DNA of 64,000 nt from positions 231,656 through 295,655 of the forward strand of contig NZ_JAMQAW010000002.1 of NCBI RefSeq assembly GCF_023701525.1, given 5' to 3'. The notes beneath the pieces were generated by a model. The model was not told where the DNA came from, ran no database searches, and worked only from the letters and a program-made list of their open reading frames with translations. This stretch comes from Streptomyces albipurpureus (GTDB lineage Bacteria; Actinomycetota; Actinomycetes; Streptomycetales; Streptomycetaceae). The position numbers and the translations under genes are program-made. Positions 53,200 through 61,113 of this stretch are shown piece by piece. Position 1 is the first letter of the stretch. Each line of letters begins with the position of its first letter.

Positions 53200-54445
53200 C
53201 CGCACCGTGGATCGCCCGGTCGCCGAGGTCGTGCGCGGGCTTGAGGTGCTGCGGCCGCTGCGGGGCACGCCGGTGCCGCACTTCCGCGCGAAAGTGCGCG
53301 ATCTCGTCGTCGTCGCGTCGAGTTCGCGGGGCGGGTCGAGCATGCTCGCCGAGCTGCTGCGGTCCTCGCCGCACCTGCTGCACCTGCGCGCTGAGCTGAA
53401 TCCGCTGCTGCGGCTGGTCGGCCTCGACCACCCGCACAGCGGCACCGGATCCGACGTGCTGGACGCGGCGCACTGGCACGGGCTTCCGCCACGTTCCCAG
53501 GCGTTGTTCGAGGCGGAACTGGCACTGGACGCGGGCTCCCCCGGCACCGGCGTGGAGAACCTGGCGGTGGACGCGGCGTGGCGGCTGGTCGTGCAGTGGC
53601 CGGGGCTGGCCCTCGATCCCGTCGACCTGGTGCGGACCGCCGAGGCGGTACTGGACCGCGATCTCCCCCGGTTCGCGCGGGCGCTGATCGGTATGGCCGG
53701 CGTGAACCCGTGGTACTACGACCTTCCCGGGCAGTCACCGGGACCACGACCGGCCGGGCCGCCCGGTGATGTGCTGCTCGAAGAGCCGCCCTTCGTCCTC
53801 CCCCGCCCGTGGCGGCCCGCGGACGAACACGATCTCGCCACGAAGCCACTGGTGATCAAGACGCCGGGCAACGCCTACCGACTCGGCTTCCTGCGGGCGG
53901 CGTTCCCCAACGCGCGCCTGCGGGTGCTGCACCTGACCAGGAACCCGGCCGCGTCGATCAACGGCCTGGTCGACGGGTGGCTGCACCACGGGTTCCACTC
54001 GTACCGGCTGGACGAACCGCTGCGCATCGCCGGATACGCCGACGTGCGGCCGGCCGACCGGCACTGGTGGAAGTTCGACCTGCCACCCTGTTGGGCCGCG
54101 TACACCGCCACCGCCCTGCCCCGGGTCTGCGCCCACCAGTGGTTGTCGAGTCACCGTGCGGTGCTCGCGCACGGGGCGGATCACACGGTGCGATTCGAGG
54201 ACCTGATCAGCGGTCCGCCCGCCCGCGCGGACGCCGTCGAGCGGATCACGGACTGGCTGGGGATCCCGTTCGACGGGCCGCTGAAGCGGGCCGCGACCGA
54301 CGGCATCGCCGCCACTGTGGCCACCGCCGCACCACGCCCCGGCCGTTGGCGGGCGCGGGAGAAGGAAATCCGGTCCGCGCTGAGCGCCGACGTGCTCGCG
54401 ATGGCGGAGAGGCTTGGCTATGCCCGTGACGACCACTGGATCTGA
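53192..54445 (+). CDS. Second PAPS-dependent sulfotransferase
   Basis: The product is 417 residues, starting inside the end of the GyrB-fusion gene (8-bp overlap). The 5'-phosphosulfate loop is VVVASSSRGGSSMLAELL (about 39-56). The 3'-phosphate motif is LHLTRNPAASINGLVDGW (about 248-265), and VRFEDLISGPP lies near 333. It is longer than its partner at 49045-50076 and only distantly similar, so each probably has its own substrate. A segment of about 60 residues between 170 and 230 (PGQSPGPRPAGPPGDVLLEEPP) looks like an insertion or loop. It requires PAPS, yet the local APS-kinase gene is decayed. Confidence 0.88.
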   Translation: MPSRTVDRPVAEVVRGLEVLRPLRGTPVPHFRAKVRDLVVVASSSRGGSSMLAELLRSSPHLLHLRAELNPLLRLVGLDHPHSGTGSDVLDAAHWHGLPPRSQALFEAELALDAGSPGTGVENLAVDAAWRLVVQWPGLALDPVDLVRTAEAVLDRDLPRFARALIGMAGVNPWYYDLPGQSPGPRPAGPPGDVLLEEPPFVLPRPWRPADEHDLATKPLVIKTPGNAYRLGFLRAAFPNARLRVLHLTRNPAASINGLVDGWLHHGFHSYRLDEPLRIAGYADVRPADRHWWKFDLPPCWAAYTATALPRVCAHQWLSSHRAVLAHGADHTVRFEDLISGPPARADAVERITDWLGIPFDGPLKRAATDGIAATVATAAPRPGRWRAREKEIRSALSADVLAMAERLGYARDDHWI

Positions 54446-55373
54446 GCTGAGCACCCACGGCGGCTCGGGGTGGGTCCCCCGGGTGGCGTCGCATGTGGAC
54501 GAAGTCGCGGCCGGGAGTGTGTGGGCGCCGTGCGGGTACCGGTCGGAGACGGCCGCGCTGCGTTCGGTGCTGCTGGTCCGCCCGCCGGACAGCATCGCCG
54601 CGGTGCGACGGCCGGGGGCCTCGCTCATGCTCGGGCCGGTGGATCTCCCGGCGATGCGGGCGCAGTGCGACGCGCTGGCGGACCGCCTGCGGGACAACGG
54701 GGTCGAGGTACACCTGACGTCCCCCGCGGCGACGCCGAACGTGGTGTTCGCGCGAGACCTGTTCTGGATGACCCCGGCCGGGGCGGTGCTGGCGCGGATG
54801 GCGTCGGCGCAGCGGGCCGGCGAGGAACGGCATGCCGCGCTCGCACTGGCCGAGGCCGGGTTCCCGATCCTGCGCACGGTGTCCGGCACCGCCGTGTTCG
54901 AGGGCGCCGACGCGCTGTGGATCGACCCGTCGACGGTGATCGTCGGTACCGGGTTCCGCACGAACGCGGCCGGCGCGGCCGAGGTCGCCTCGGCGGTCGC
55001 GGGACTGGGTGCGCGGGTGGTGACGGTGCCGCTGGCGCCGGGCGTACAGCACCTGCTGGGGACGGTGGTGTTCCTCGACTCGTCCACCGCCGTCGTCCAC
55101 CGGGCGGCGAGCCCACCGGAGTTGGCGGCGCTGCTCGCCGAGTACGGCTATCGGGTGATCGCGCTGCCGCCGGACGAGGAACTGCTGGTGCGGCGCGGGA
55201 TGAACCTGCTGGTGCTCGCGCCGGGGCGGGTGCTGATGCCCGCTGGCTGCCCGGGAATCCGGCGTACGCTGGAGCGGGCGGGGGTGGCCGTCGACGAGAT
55301 CGACATCGGCGAGTACCTGCGGGCGGCCGGCGGGATCGGCTGCGTGACCGGGGTGGTGCGCCGTGAGCACTGA
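54420..55373 (+). CDS. Arginine deiminase-fold enzyme (DDAH/amidinotransferase-like)
   Basis: The product is 317 residues, ATG with GGAGAGG upstream, overlapping the sulfotransferase by 26 bp. The guanidine-modifying fold is seen in RSVLLVRPPDS, NVVFARDLFWMTP (Asp of the PRD-like motif), TAVFEGADALWID, VQHLLGTVVFLDSS (catalytic His; usual HLD is HLL) and the C-terminal nucleophile in GGIGCVTGVV (Cys308). Relatives hydrolyse arginine or methylarginines, or transfer amidino groups. In this cluster it could process an arginine-derived residue or remove a guanidine. It is the last gene of the rightward operon and converges with DUF6027. Confidence 0.83.
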   Translation: MPVTTTGSELSTHGGSGWVPRVASHVDEVAAGSVWAPCGYRSETAALRSVLLVRPPDSIAAVRRPGASLMLGPVDLPAMRAQCDALADRLRDNGVEVHLTSPAATPNVVFARDLFWMTPAGAVLARMASAQRAGEERHAALALAEAGFPILRTVSGTAVFEGADALWIDPSTVIVGTGFRTNAAGAAEVASAVAGLGARVVTVPLAPGVQHLLGTVVFLDSSTAVVHRAASPPELAALLAEYGYRVIALPPDEELLVRRGMNLLVLAPGRVLMPAGCPGIRRTLERAGVAVDEIDIGEYLRAAGGIGCVTGVVRREH

Positions 55374-55392
55374 GAGCCGGTCACTTGGCCGA

Positions 55393-55803
55393 TTACTGCT
55401 CCGGGTACACCGTGGGGTCGTCCAGCGGCACCTTCAGCCAACTGATCATCTGCCGGAGCTGGTGGTACGCCGCGAGCCGCTGCTCGTCGGAATCGGCCTC
55501 CTCCGCGGCCGCGATCGGCTCCCACAGGCGCGGCACCATCACCGGCCCGAGTTCGAGCAGGCCGCCGCTGCCGCCGGTGGCCCACTTCGCCAGCACATAC
55601 CGGACGATCGGGCCGACCGGGATGTCCAGGTTCCGAGACATGCCACGCACGGTCTCCAGCGGATCGAGGAGCCCGTAGTCGACCACCTCGGCCTTGAAGT
55701 TGGCATGCGGGTCGTCCGGTGGCCAGCACCGTTCCCATTGGCGCAGCCGAACCTGCGGCGTACCGGTCGCGTCGTAGGCCAGGTCATCCATGTCGCCATC
55801 CAT
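55393..55803 (-). CDS. DUF6027 family protein
   Basis: The product is 136 residues, all-helical in appearance. RLRQWERCWPPDDPHANFKAEV, then YGLLDPLETVRGMSRNLDIPVG, VRYVLAKWATGGSGGLLELGP and YHQLRQMISWLKVPLDDPT fit the actinomycete family DUF6027, which has no known function. Two starts are possible, 55803 and 55791; neither has a strong ribosome site. The gene is divergent from the 43-residue peptide gene (75 bp apart) and convergent with the arginine-deiminase-fold gene. Membership in the biosynthetic cluster is unproven. Confidence 0.8.
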   Translation of the reverse strand: MDGDMDDLAYDATGTPQVRLRQWERCWPPDDPHANFKAEVVDYGLLDPLETVRGMSRNLDIPVGPIVRYVLAKWATGGSGGLLELGPVMVPRLWEPIAAAEEADSDEQRLAAYHQLRQMISWLKVPLDDPTVYPEQ

Positions 55804-55877
55804 ACCGCCACTCTAGGGCGGCACCGAGCTTGTCCGACCGGGCAGGAATGAACACCGAAGTAGGGAAAGGAGAACCA

Positions 55878-56009
55878 GTGAACGAGAACCTTCGTGAGGA
55901 GCAGGTCTCGCTCGTTCCGACCGACTCGGGCGCCGCGACCAGCGGCACCGCTACGGCCGACGACGAGGCGATCCGTCACCAGCTGCGCAGCCTCGGCTAC
56001 CGCATCTGA
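55878..56009 (+). CDS. 43-residue peptide of unknown function
   Basis: GTG at 55878 has an excellent ribosome site (GGAAAGGAG, 5-nt spacer), better than most genes in the window. The product starts MNENLREEQVSLVPTDSG, has an Ala/Thr/Gly-rich middle and ends DEAIRHQLRSLGYRI. The acidic N-terminal half and basic, aromatic C-terminal end give a leader/core-like polarity, but there is no cysteine and no recognised leader motif. A strong hairpin begins 7 bp after the stop. It could be a ribosomal peptide precursor for the nearby radical SAM enzymes, a small regulator or an unrelated conserved peptide. I do not recognise a family. Confidence 0.7.
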   Translation: MNENLREEQVSLVPTDSGAATSGTATADDEAIRHQLRSLGYRI

Positions 56010-56015
56010 CCAACC

Positions 56016-56049
56016 CGCCCCGGCCCTCCCACACGGGTGGGCCGGGGCG
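56016..56049. terminator. Strong bidirectional hairpin
   Basis: CGCCCCGGCCC (56016-56026) pairs perfectly with GGGCCGGGGCG (56039-56049), with a further three base pairs inside after one mismatch. It lies between the 43-residue peptide gene and the 3' end of the decayed cysC gene, so it probably ended both convergent transcripts. Confidence 0.82.
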
Positions 56050-56054
56050 TCCTC

Positions 56055-56640
56055 GCGAAGGAGGCCGAGCAGGCCCGCGCACTCGCCGAGGCCGTGGCCG
56101 TCGGTACGCAGCCTCAGCTGGGGTGCCTCGGGTGGCTCGTACGGGCCGTCCACCCCAGTCGTCCCGGTTATTCCGGGCATTCCGGTGATCCCGTTATCCC
56201 GACATTCCGGTGATCCGACCGGCGTTCGCCTTGGCGTAGGGTCCCTTCACGTCGCGCCGCACGCACACCTCCAGCGGTGGTCCACCCACACTTCCAGGTA
56301 GCCGATCCCGGCCGCCGCGTGGGCGGCGCGCGCCTCCTCGCGGACTGCCCGGTACGGCGCGATCACGTACCAGCACGATGACGCCGTGCCGGGCCGCATC
56401 ATCGCCGGCGCCCCGGCCCGCCGAACGTTCTCGCTCCGGTCGCGTACGCCAGAACCCGGGTCCGGGGAACAGGTCGCGTCGCGGAACATCCCCGTCCAGC
56501 ACCTGCGCCGGCCCGGGCAGCCCCGGTGCGGGTGCCGCGGCTGCCGCGGACCTGCCGGAGCTGGGCAGGCCGGTGCGCCAGACGGTCCTCCAACCACGCG
56601 GATGGCCCGGCACCCGGACCCCTTTCGTCGGTGGTCACCG
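56055..56640 (-). pseudogene. cysC: Decayed adenylylsulfate kinase gene (cysC)
   Basis: Reading the minus strand, pieces of APS kinase appear in the right order but in different frames. They are a start VTTDERG, then [13 protein letters not shown] (P-loop, Lys changed to Arg), [56 protein letters not shown], and finally TTGVDGPYEPPEAPQLRLRTDG. At least three frameshifts and an in-frame stop separate them. One shift coincides with a 14-bp tandem duplication (CATTCCGGTGATCC at 56178 and 56203). APS kinase makes PAPS, the co-substrate of the two cluster sulfotransferases, so an originally functional partner gene seems to have been lost; PAPS must come from elsewhere. Confidence 0.8.
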
Positions 56641-56705
56641 TGCTGGAGGGCGGGAGTATTCACCACCCGACGGCGCGTTGTAGGGTGCGGCGACTGGGAG
56701 GCGGC

Positions 56706-56933
56706 ATGGCTGAGACGACCAACCCGTTCGACGACGAGAACGGAGTGTTCTGGGTGCTGCGCAACGACGAGGACCAGCACTCGCTGTGGCCGGAGTTCGC
56801 TCCGGTGCCCACCGGGTGGCAAGTGGTGCACGGCCCGGACGTCCGGGCGGCGTGCCTGGCCCACGTCGAGGAGAACTGGACCGACCTGCGTCCGGCCTCC
56901 CTGCGCCGCGCCTTGGACGGCTCGACCGGGTGA
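56706..56933 (+). CDS. MbtH-like NRPS accessory protein
   Basis: The product is 75 residues. [33 protein letters not shown] contains the family pattern NPFDD, the conserved Trp residues and [18 protein letters not shown] at the end completes it. MbtH-like proteins bind NRPS adenylation domains and help them fold or act. It lies away from the NRPS genes, next to the decayed cysC, but the NRPS cluster contains no other copy, so it most likely serves A1, A2 or the A-T protein. Confidence 0.96.
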   Translation: MAETTNPFDDENGVFWVLRNDEDQHSLWPEFAPVPTGWQVVHGPDVRAACLAHVEENWTDLRPASLRRALDGSTG

Positions 56934-57159
56934 GCTACCGGATGGATACACGGTCTTCACAGTGGCGGCGGTGTGGACCACTTCGTCACCTGCATCGCAC
57001 TCCACGTCCGCCCGCCGTCGAAGGACACCTCGACGGTGAGCGTGCGCCGCGCTGATTTCCGCGGTTGAACGTCGGAGCCAGTTGGTCAACCACATTTCAC
57101 ACGGTGTACGGCGTGCAATCGCCCGCGGGAACCTGGCGGCCTGGCATAGGGGCAGAACA

Positions 57160-59145
57160 GTGAGTCAGTCCACACTTCCGTTTCCGTTACCACGACGACG
57201 ACCACGTTCACGGGAAATGCGCGGGCGCGCGCTGATCGTGCAACAGGGCGCCTGGGACATGCCCAAGGAATCGATGCCGCTCGCCGCCGGCTATCTCACA
57301 GCCGCGGCACGGGCCGATCCCGTGGTGGGACCCGAGTTCGACGTGGGAATACAGAACTTCCGCGGTGGAGAATCGCTCGGCTCGATGGCGCGCACGATCT
57401 TCTCCGGGGTTGTGCCGGACGTGCTGGCGTTCTCGGTCTTCGGCTGGAACTTCAACCAGTTCGGCGCGCTCGCCGAGACCTACAAGTCGGTGCGCCCGGA
57501 CGGCTGGGTCGTCTTCGGCGGAACGCACGTCGCGCACCAGGCGGAACGCGTCTTCCGACGCTTCCCCGAGGTCGACGTCGTCGCCAACGGCGAGGGCGAG
57601 TTCACTTTCCGCGACCTGCTGCTCGCCGTCCTTGAGGAGAAGTCGCCGCACGACCTCGCGCGGGTGCCGGGAATCTCCTACCGCGACGAGGAAGGCACGA
57701 TCCACACCACTGCCGAGGCACCGCGCATCGACGACCTGGACTCCATTCCGTCGCCATTTCTCACCGGGGCCATCCCGCTGCTCGACCACAACGGCCGGTT
57801 CCCCTACGACGTTGCGCTGATGGAGACCAACCGCGGCTGTCCGTACAAGTGCTCGTTCTGTTACTGGGGTGGCGCGGTCGGCCAGAGGATGCGCGACTTC
57901 TCCCGCGAGCGGCTGCGCGCGGAACTCGACATGTTCGGCTATCACCAGATTCCGACGGTGGTGTTGTGCGACTCGAACTTCGGCATGCGACAGCCGGACG
58001 CGGAGTTCGTCGAGGACCTCGTCAGGACGCGCGAGAAATACGGGTTCCCGCAGTCGTTGGAGACGTCGTGGGCGAAGAACAAGTCCAAGACGTTCCACAA
58101 CATAATCCGCCGGATGAAGGCCGAGGGGTTCCAGAGCTCGTTCACCGTGGCGCTGCAGACACTGGACGACACGGCGTTGCGTGACATGGGCAGAAGCAAC
58201 ATGCGGCTCAACGAGTGGAAGGACCTGGCGGCATGGCTCGCGGCGGAGGGACTCGACGCCTACGCCGAGCTGATCTGGGGCGCGCCGGGTGAGACGGTCG
58301 ACTCCTTCCTGACGGGCTACGACCGGCTGTCCGAACACGTGTCCCGCATCGCCGTCTACCCCCTGTTGCTGCTGCCCAACACGAGCTACACGGAGAACCG
58401 CGAGGAGCACGGCTTCGTCACCGTGCGCGGCGACAACGACGACTTCGAGTACGTTCTCGCCAACCGCACCGTCACGGTCGCGGAGAACACGATGATGCAG
58501 CGGTTCATGTTCTGGGCCCGGATGATGAGCGAGAACATGTACTTCCGGCACATCTGGGTGCCGCTGCGGGAGCTCGCCGGGCTCACCCAGAGCGCCGTAC
58601 TGCTGATCCTGTCGGACTGGTTCCAGGACTCGACCGATCCCGCCGTCGCCGAGCTACTCGGCCACGGCCGCGAGTTCACCGACTCCGGCCTGATCGTCGA
58701 GTCGCTGCACAAGCTCTACGCCGACCCGCGGTTCGCACCGATCTTCCAGCGGTGGTGGGATGACGCGATCCTGCCGAAGGTGCCCGAGCGGCACAGGCCG
58801 CTGCTGAACGAGATCTTCCGCTACGACAATACGACCCGCCCGATCTACTCCAGAGCGGGTGCCGAGGACGCCGAGGTGCGCAGCATCGACGGCCTGCCGC
58901 ACTACATCCGCAGCGACCTGCGGTTCCAGTACGCGATGCCGCACGTTCTCGACGCCATCCGCGCGAGCCGGCCGTTCGACGACGAGCCCTCGCCGGTCGA
59001 ACTGACGCTCGCGTATCGCGTCGGGTTCGACGACTACCTCGACAACCACGAACTCGCGACCTACTACGCCGCTCGCTGCCTTGAGATCCGGGAGCTGACG
59101 GCACAACGGACGAACCCTTCGTACGGCGACGCGTCCACACACTGA
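57160..59145 (+). CDS. Second B12-binding-type radical SAM enzyme
   Basis: The product is 661 residues from GTG 57160 (AGGGG upstream; an upstream frame extension lacks a site). The N-terminal B12-binding-like domain (about 20-180) includes VLAFSVFGWNFNQFGALAET, WVVFGGTHVAHQA and VVANGEGEFTFRDLL. The radical SAM motif is TNRGCPYKCSFCYWGGAVG (C-x3-C-x2-C near 227), followed by CDSNFGM and SLETSWAKNKSK. The C-terminal 250 residues (from about 410) form an extra helical domain rich in aromatic residues. The NRGCPYxCxFCxWG pattern is shared with cobalamin-dependent methylases of the BchE/TsrM type. It probably modifies a building block or the peptide. It is separated from mbtH by 226 bp and may have its own promoter. 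Confidence 0.9.
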   Translation: MSQSTLPFPLPRRRPRSREMRGRALIVQQGAWDMPKESMPLAAGYLTAAARADPVVGPEFDVGIQNFRGGESLGSMARTIFSGVVPDVLAFSVFGWNFNQFGALAETYKSVRPDGWVVFGGTHVAHQAERVFRRFPEVDVVANGEGEFTFRDLLLAVLEEKSPHDLARVPGISYRDEEGTIHTTAEAPRIDDLDSIPSPFLTGAIPLLDHNGRFPYDVALMETNRGCPYKCSFCYWGGAVGQRMRDFSRERLRAELDMFGYHQIPTVVLCDSNFGMRQPDAEFVEDLVRTREKYGFPQSLETSWAKNKSKTFHNIIRRMKAEGFQSSFTVALQTLDDTALRDMGRSNMRLNEWKDLAAWLAAEGLDAYAELIWGAPGETVDSFLTGYDRLSEHVSRIAVYPLLLLPNTSYTENREEHGFVTVRGDNDDFEYVLANRTVTVAENTMMQRFMFWARMMSENMYFRHIWVPLRELAGLTQSAVLLILSDWFQDSTDPAVAELLGHGREFTDSGLIVESLHKLYADPRFAPIFQRWWDDAILPKVPERHRPLLNEIFRYDNTTRPIYSRAGAEDAEVRSIDGLPHYIRSDLRFQYAMPHVLDAIRASRPFDDEPSPVELTLAYRVGFDDYLDNHELATYYAARCLEIRELTAQRTNPSYGDASTH

Positions 59146-59345
59146 TGCTGCCCTCTCGAATGCCAGCCTGCTGCCAACCGGTGAGGTGACAACGGCGTCG
59201 CCATGACCAAGCTCGACCTTCGACCGTGGCCCGCGGCCACCCCGCACACCATCGGCACTGGCCGCGCGACCGATCCACCACCGGCGCCACGAGCCGCTAT
59301 CCGTGCTCGAAGGAACACGAACACGCGGCAGTCCCTCAACACCCA

Positions 59346-59471
59346 CTACCGCCGGGCCGCGACCGTACGACCTTTGGCGGTGGTGGTCAGGACGACGGCG
59401 TCACGGTCGAAGCGGTGGAGGTGCCTTTCGAGAGCCTCTGGGACGTGAGCGGGGATCGGGACTTCGCGGCG
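59346..59471 (-). pseudogene. Tyrosine-recombinase (integrase) fragment
   Basis: About 41 codons (ARREVPIPAHVPEALERHL, then HRFDRDAVVLTTTAKGRTV) resemble the stretch before the catalytic HxxR box in actinomycete phage-type integrases, where a basic RREVPLP-like strand, an EALRAHL helix and an LVFTTxxGxPV turn occur. Neither the first catalytic Arg nor the C-terminal box is present. It lies 200 bp after the last cluster gene, so it marks an old insertion boundary on the right side. Confidence 0.42.
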
Positions 59472-59864
59472 GGCCCTTGGAGCGCTTGAGGAAGCAGTTC
59501 GAGGGAGTGATCTGCAGAGAATCTCGGACGCATCACCCATGTCACGCTCCACCGCCCGGGAGCTTGAACACGATGCACTCCCTTTCCCTCCAAGATCCAG
59601 GGTCTGCGCTGGTCACCACCGCGATCGGAACGACAGAACCCGGGCAACTTCAGAACACCTTCGGGATGGACAGGCGATCGTCACGGTGGTGGTGGAGAGC
59701 GCCCTGTCCCCATCGGATGGACGCAGGAGTATGCGAGTGAGTTCCTCGGCCATGGCCCGGCCCGTCACGGTGGGTTTGGCTGGTTGCGCGCAACGCACGG
59801 GGTGCCGAGCAAGGCCCGTATACCCCGTGCCCGCCCAACTCCGATGAACTGGGAAGGAACCGGC
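59472..59864. other. Non-coding stretch upstream of DUF1772 gene
   Basis: I see no recognisable gene in this stretch. A ribosome site (GGGAAGGAA) precedes ATG 59865, so the promoter of the DUF1772 gene must lie here. Confidence 0.45.
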
Positions 59865-60500
59865 ATGAGAACCGACTCGTCCGGCCGTCGAAACGAGCTT
59901 CCGACATCCAGCGCACCCCCCGAACCACCCGAGCAACAGATCTCCATGGCGCAGCACGGTCTCCCGGCCGGTACCTCCGCCGGAGTGCTGTTGATGATCT
60001 CCACGGTCGCGCTGGGGCTGACAGCGGGGCTGCTCTTCACCTTCGGCATGGCCGTGATGCCCGGACTCGCGGAGACCGATGACCACACCTATGTGACCGC
60101 CATGCAGAGCTTCAACGACACCATCCAGAGCAACTGGGCTTTCGCCGTACTCTTCGTCGGGGTACTGCCAGCCACCGTGGCCGCGGCGGTCCTGGACCAT
60201 CGCAGCGGTCATGGCGCCGCCGCGAGATGGGCCGCGTACACGGCGGTCCTCTATCTGGTCGCCCTGCTGGTCACGGTCGGCTTCAACATTCCCATGAACA
60301 ACGACCTCGCAGCAGCCGGGGACCCGTCCACCATGACGGACTTCGCCATCGTGGACAGGTTCAAGACCACCTGGGTGGCGGCCAACGCGCTGCGCGCGGT
60401 GCTCTGCGCGGCGGCTCTCGGCTGTCTGACGCGCGCCTTGGTGCTGCACGGCAGAAGCACGGCCGTGGCGGCGGGCGCTCGTCCGTCATCGACCAGCTGA
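59865..60500 (+). CDS. DUF1772 (anthrone oxygenase-like) membrane protein
   Basis: The product is 211 residues with four hydrophobic segments (near 48-66, 95-115, 128-148, 185-203). The DUF1772 features are visible: LTAGLLFTFGMAVMPGLAETDD, FNDTIQSNWAF, NIPMNNDLA and DRFKTTWVAANALRAVLCAAALG. Known relatives include fungal anthrone oxygenases and many uncharacterised bacterial membrane proteins. The ATG has a GGGAAGGAA site. A first stretch of about 35 polar residues precedes the membrane domain. There is no evident operon partner; whether it belongs to the cluster is unclear, and it is more likely an independent gene. Confidence 0.85.
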   Translation: MRTDSSGRRNELPTSSAPPEPPEQQISMAQHGLPAGTSAGVLLMISTVALGLTAGLLFTFGMAVMPGLAETDDHTYVTAMQSFNDTIQSNWAFAVLFVGVLPATVAAAVLDHRSGHGAAARWAAYTAVLYLVALLVTVGFNIPMNNDLAAAGDPSTMTDFAIVDRFKTTWVAANALRAVLCAAALGCLTRALVLHGRSTAVAAGARPSSTS

Positions 60501-60639
60501 CCCGGCCCGTTCTCCGTCACGAGTCCGGTGCGCCCTCTCTCGTTCGGTTCCGGGCCCCGACTCCCCGCAGAGAAACCCCTAGGGAACCGAACGAGCGATC
60601 ATCGTCAGATGGACCATCCGGCCTGGAAACGCACCGGCT

Positions 60640-61077
60640 CCTCCAAGGCCGCGCGTGCTTCCTCGAAGTCGGCCGTACGCGTGGCGAGGGTGTCCACCGC
60701 GAGTCGCTGCGGCAGAGGCGGTCGAGAACTTCACTCTCCTCACCGCGCGGTGGTCGACGTCCTGGAGTACGAGGGCAGTGCCTCCGCCGGCGCCTTCGAG
60801 GGCCGAGCGCCAGAGGTCGGGGGCCCAGATCCTCCCGGAGTCTCAGACAGCAGCCGGTCGGGCGCCGGACAGGGTCCGCTATCGACGGAAGGGGGGCGGC
60901 GAGGTGTCCGACACGCACCCCCGGCCCGCCTGTCCCACGCCCCCGGCAGGACGAGGACCATGGGCGCGGGATGCTCCTCGTGGACGCACTCGCCACCCGG
61001 TGGGGCGTACGCGAGGGTGCCGGGCCGGGCAAGACGGTGTGGGCCGAGTGCGCTCACCGGGCGGGGCCGGAGACTAG
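60640..61077 (+). pseudogene. Decayed ATP-binding (anti-sigma-like) regulator
   Basis: The segment GHGRGMLLVDALATRWGV, then GPGKTVWAE (about 60955-61047) is the C-terminal end of Streptomyces HATPase_c_2 proteins of the RsbW/anti-sigma type. Upstream, in other frames, only poor echoes of the N-terminal part remain and no intact start or first ATP-binding helix (ELVTNA-like) can be found. So the gene is broken by frameshifts. The call rests mainly on the last 35 residues. Confidence 0.45.
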
Positions 61078-61113
61078 CAGCGAGCCGCCACCCACCATCT
61101 GCCGCTCACCGCC

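Noticed and set aside
49045..54445. Monobactam-like N-sulfonation cluster
   Set aside because: There is no thioesterase of the beta-lactam-forming type. The NRPS ends in a reductase, so the sulfotransferases alone do not support it.
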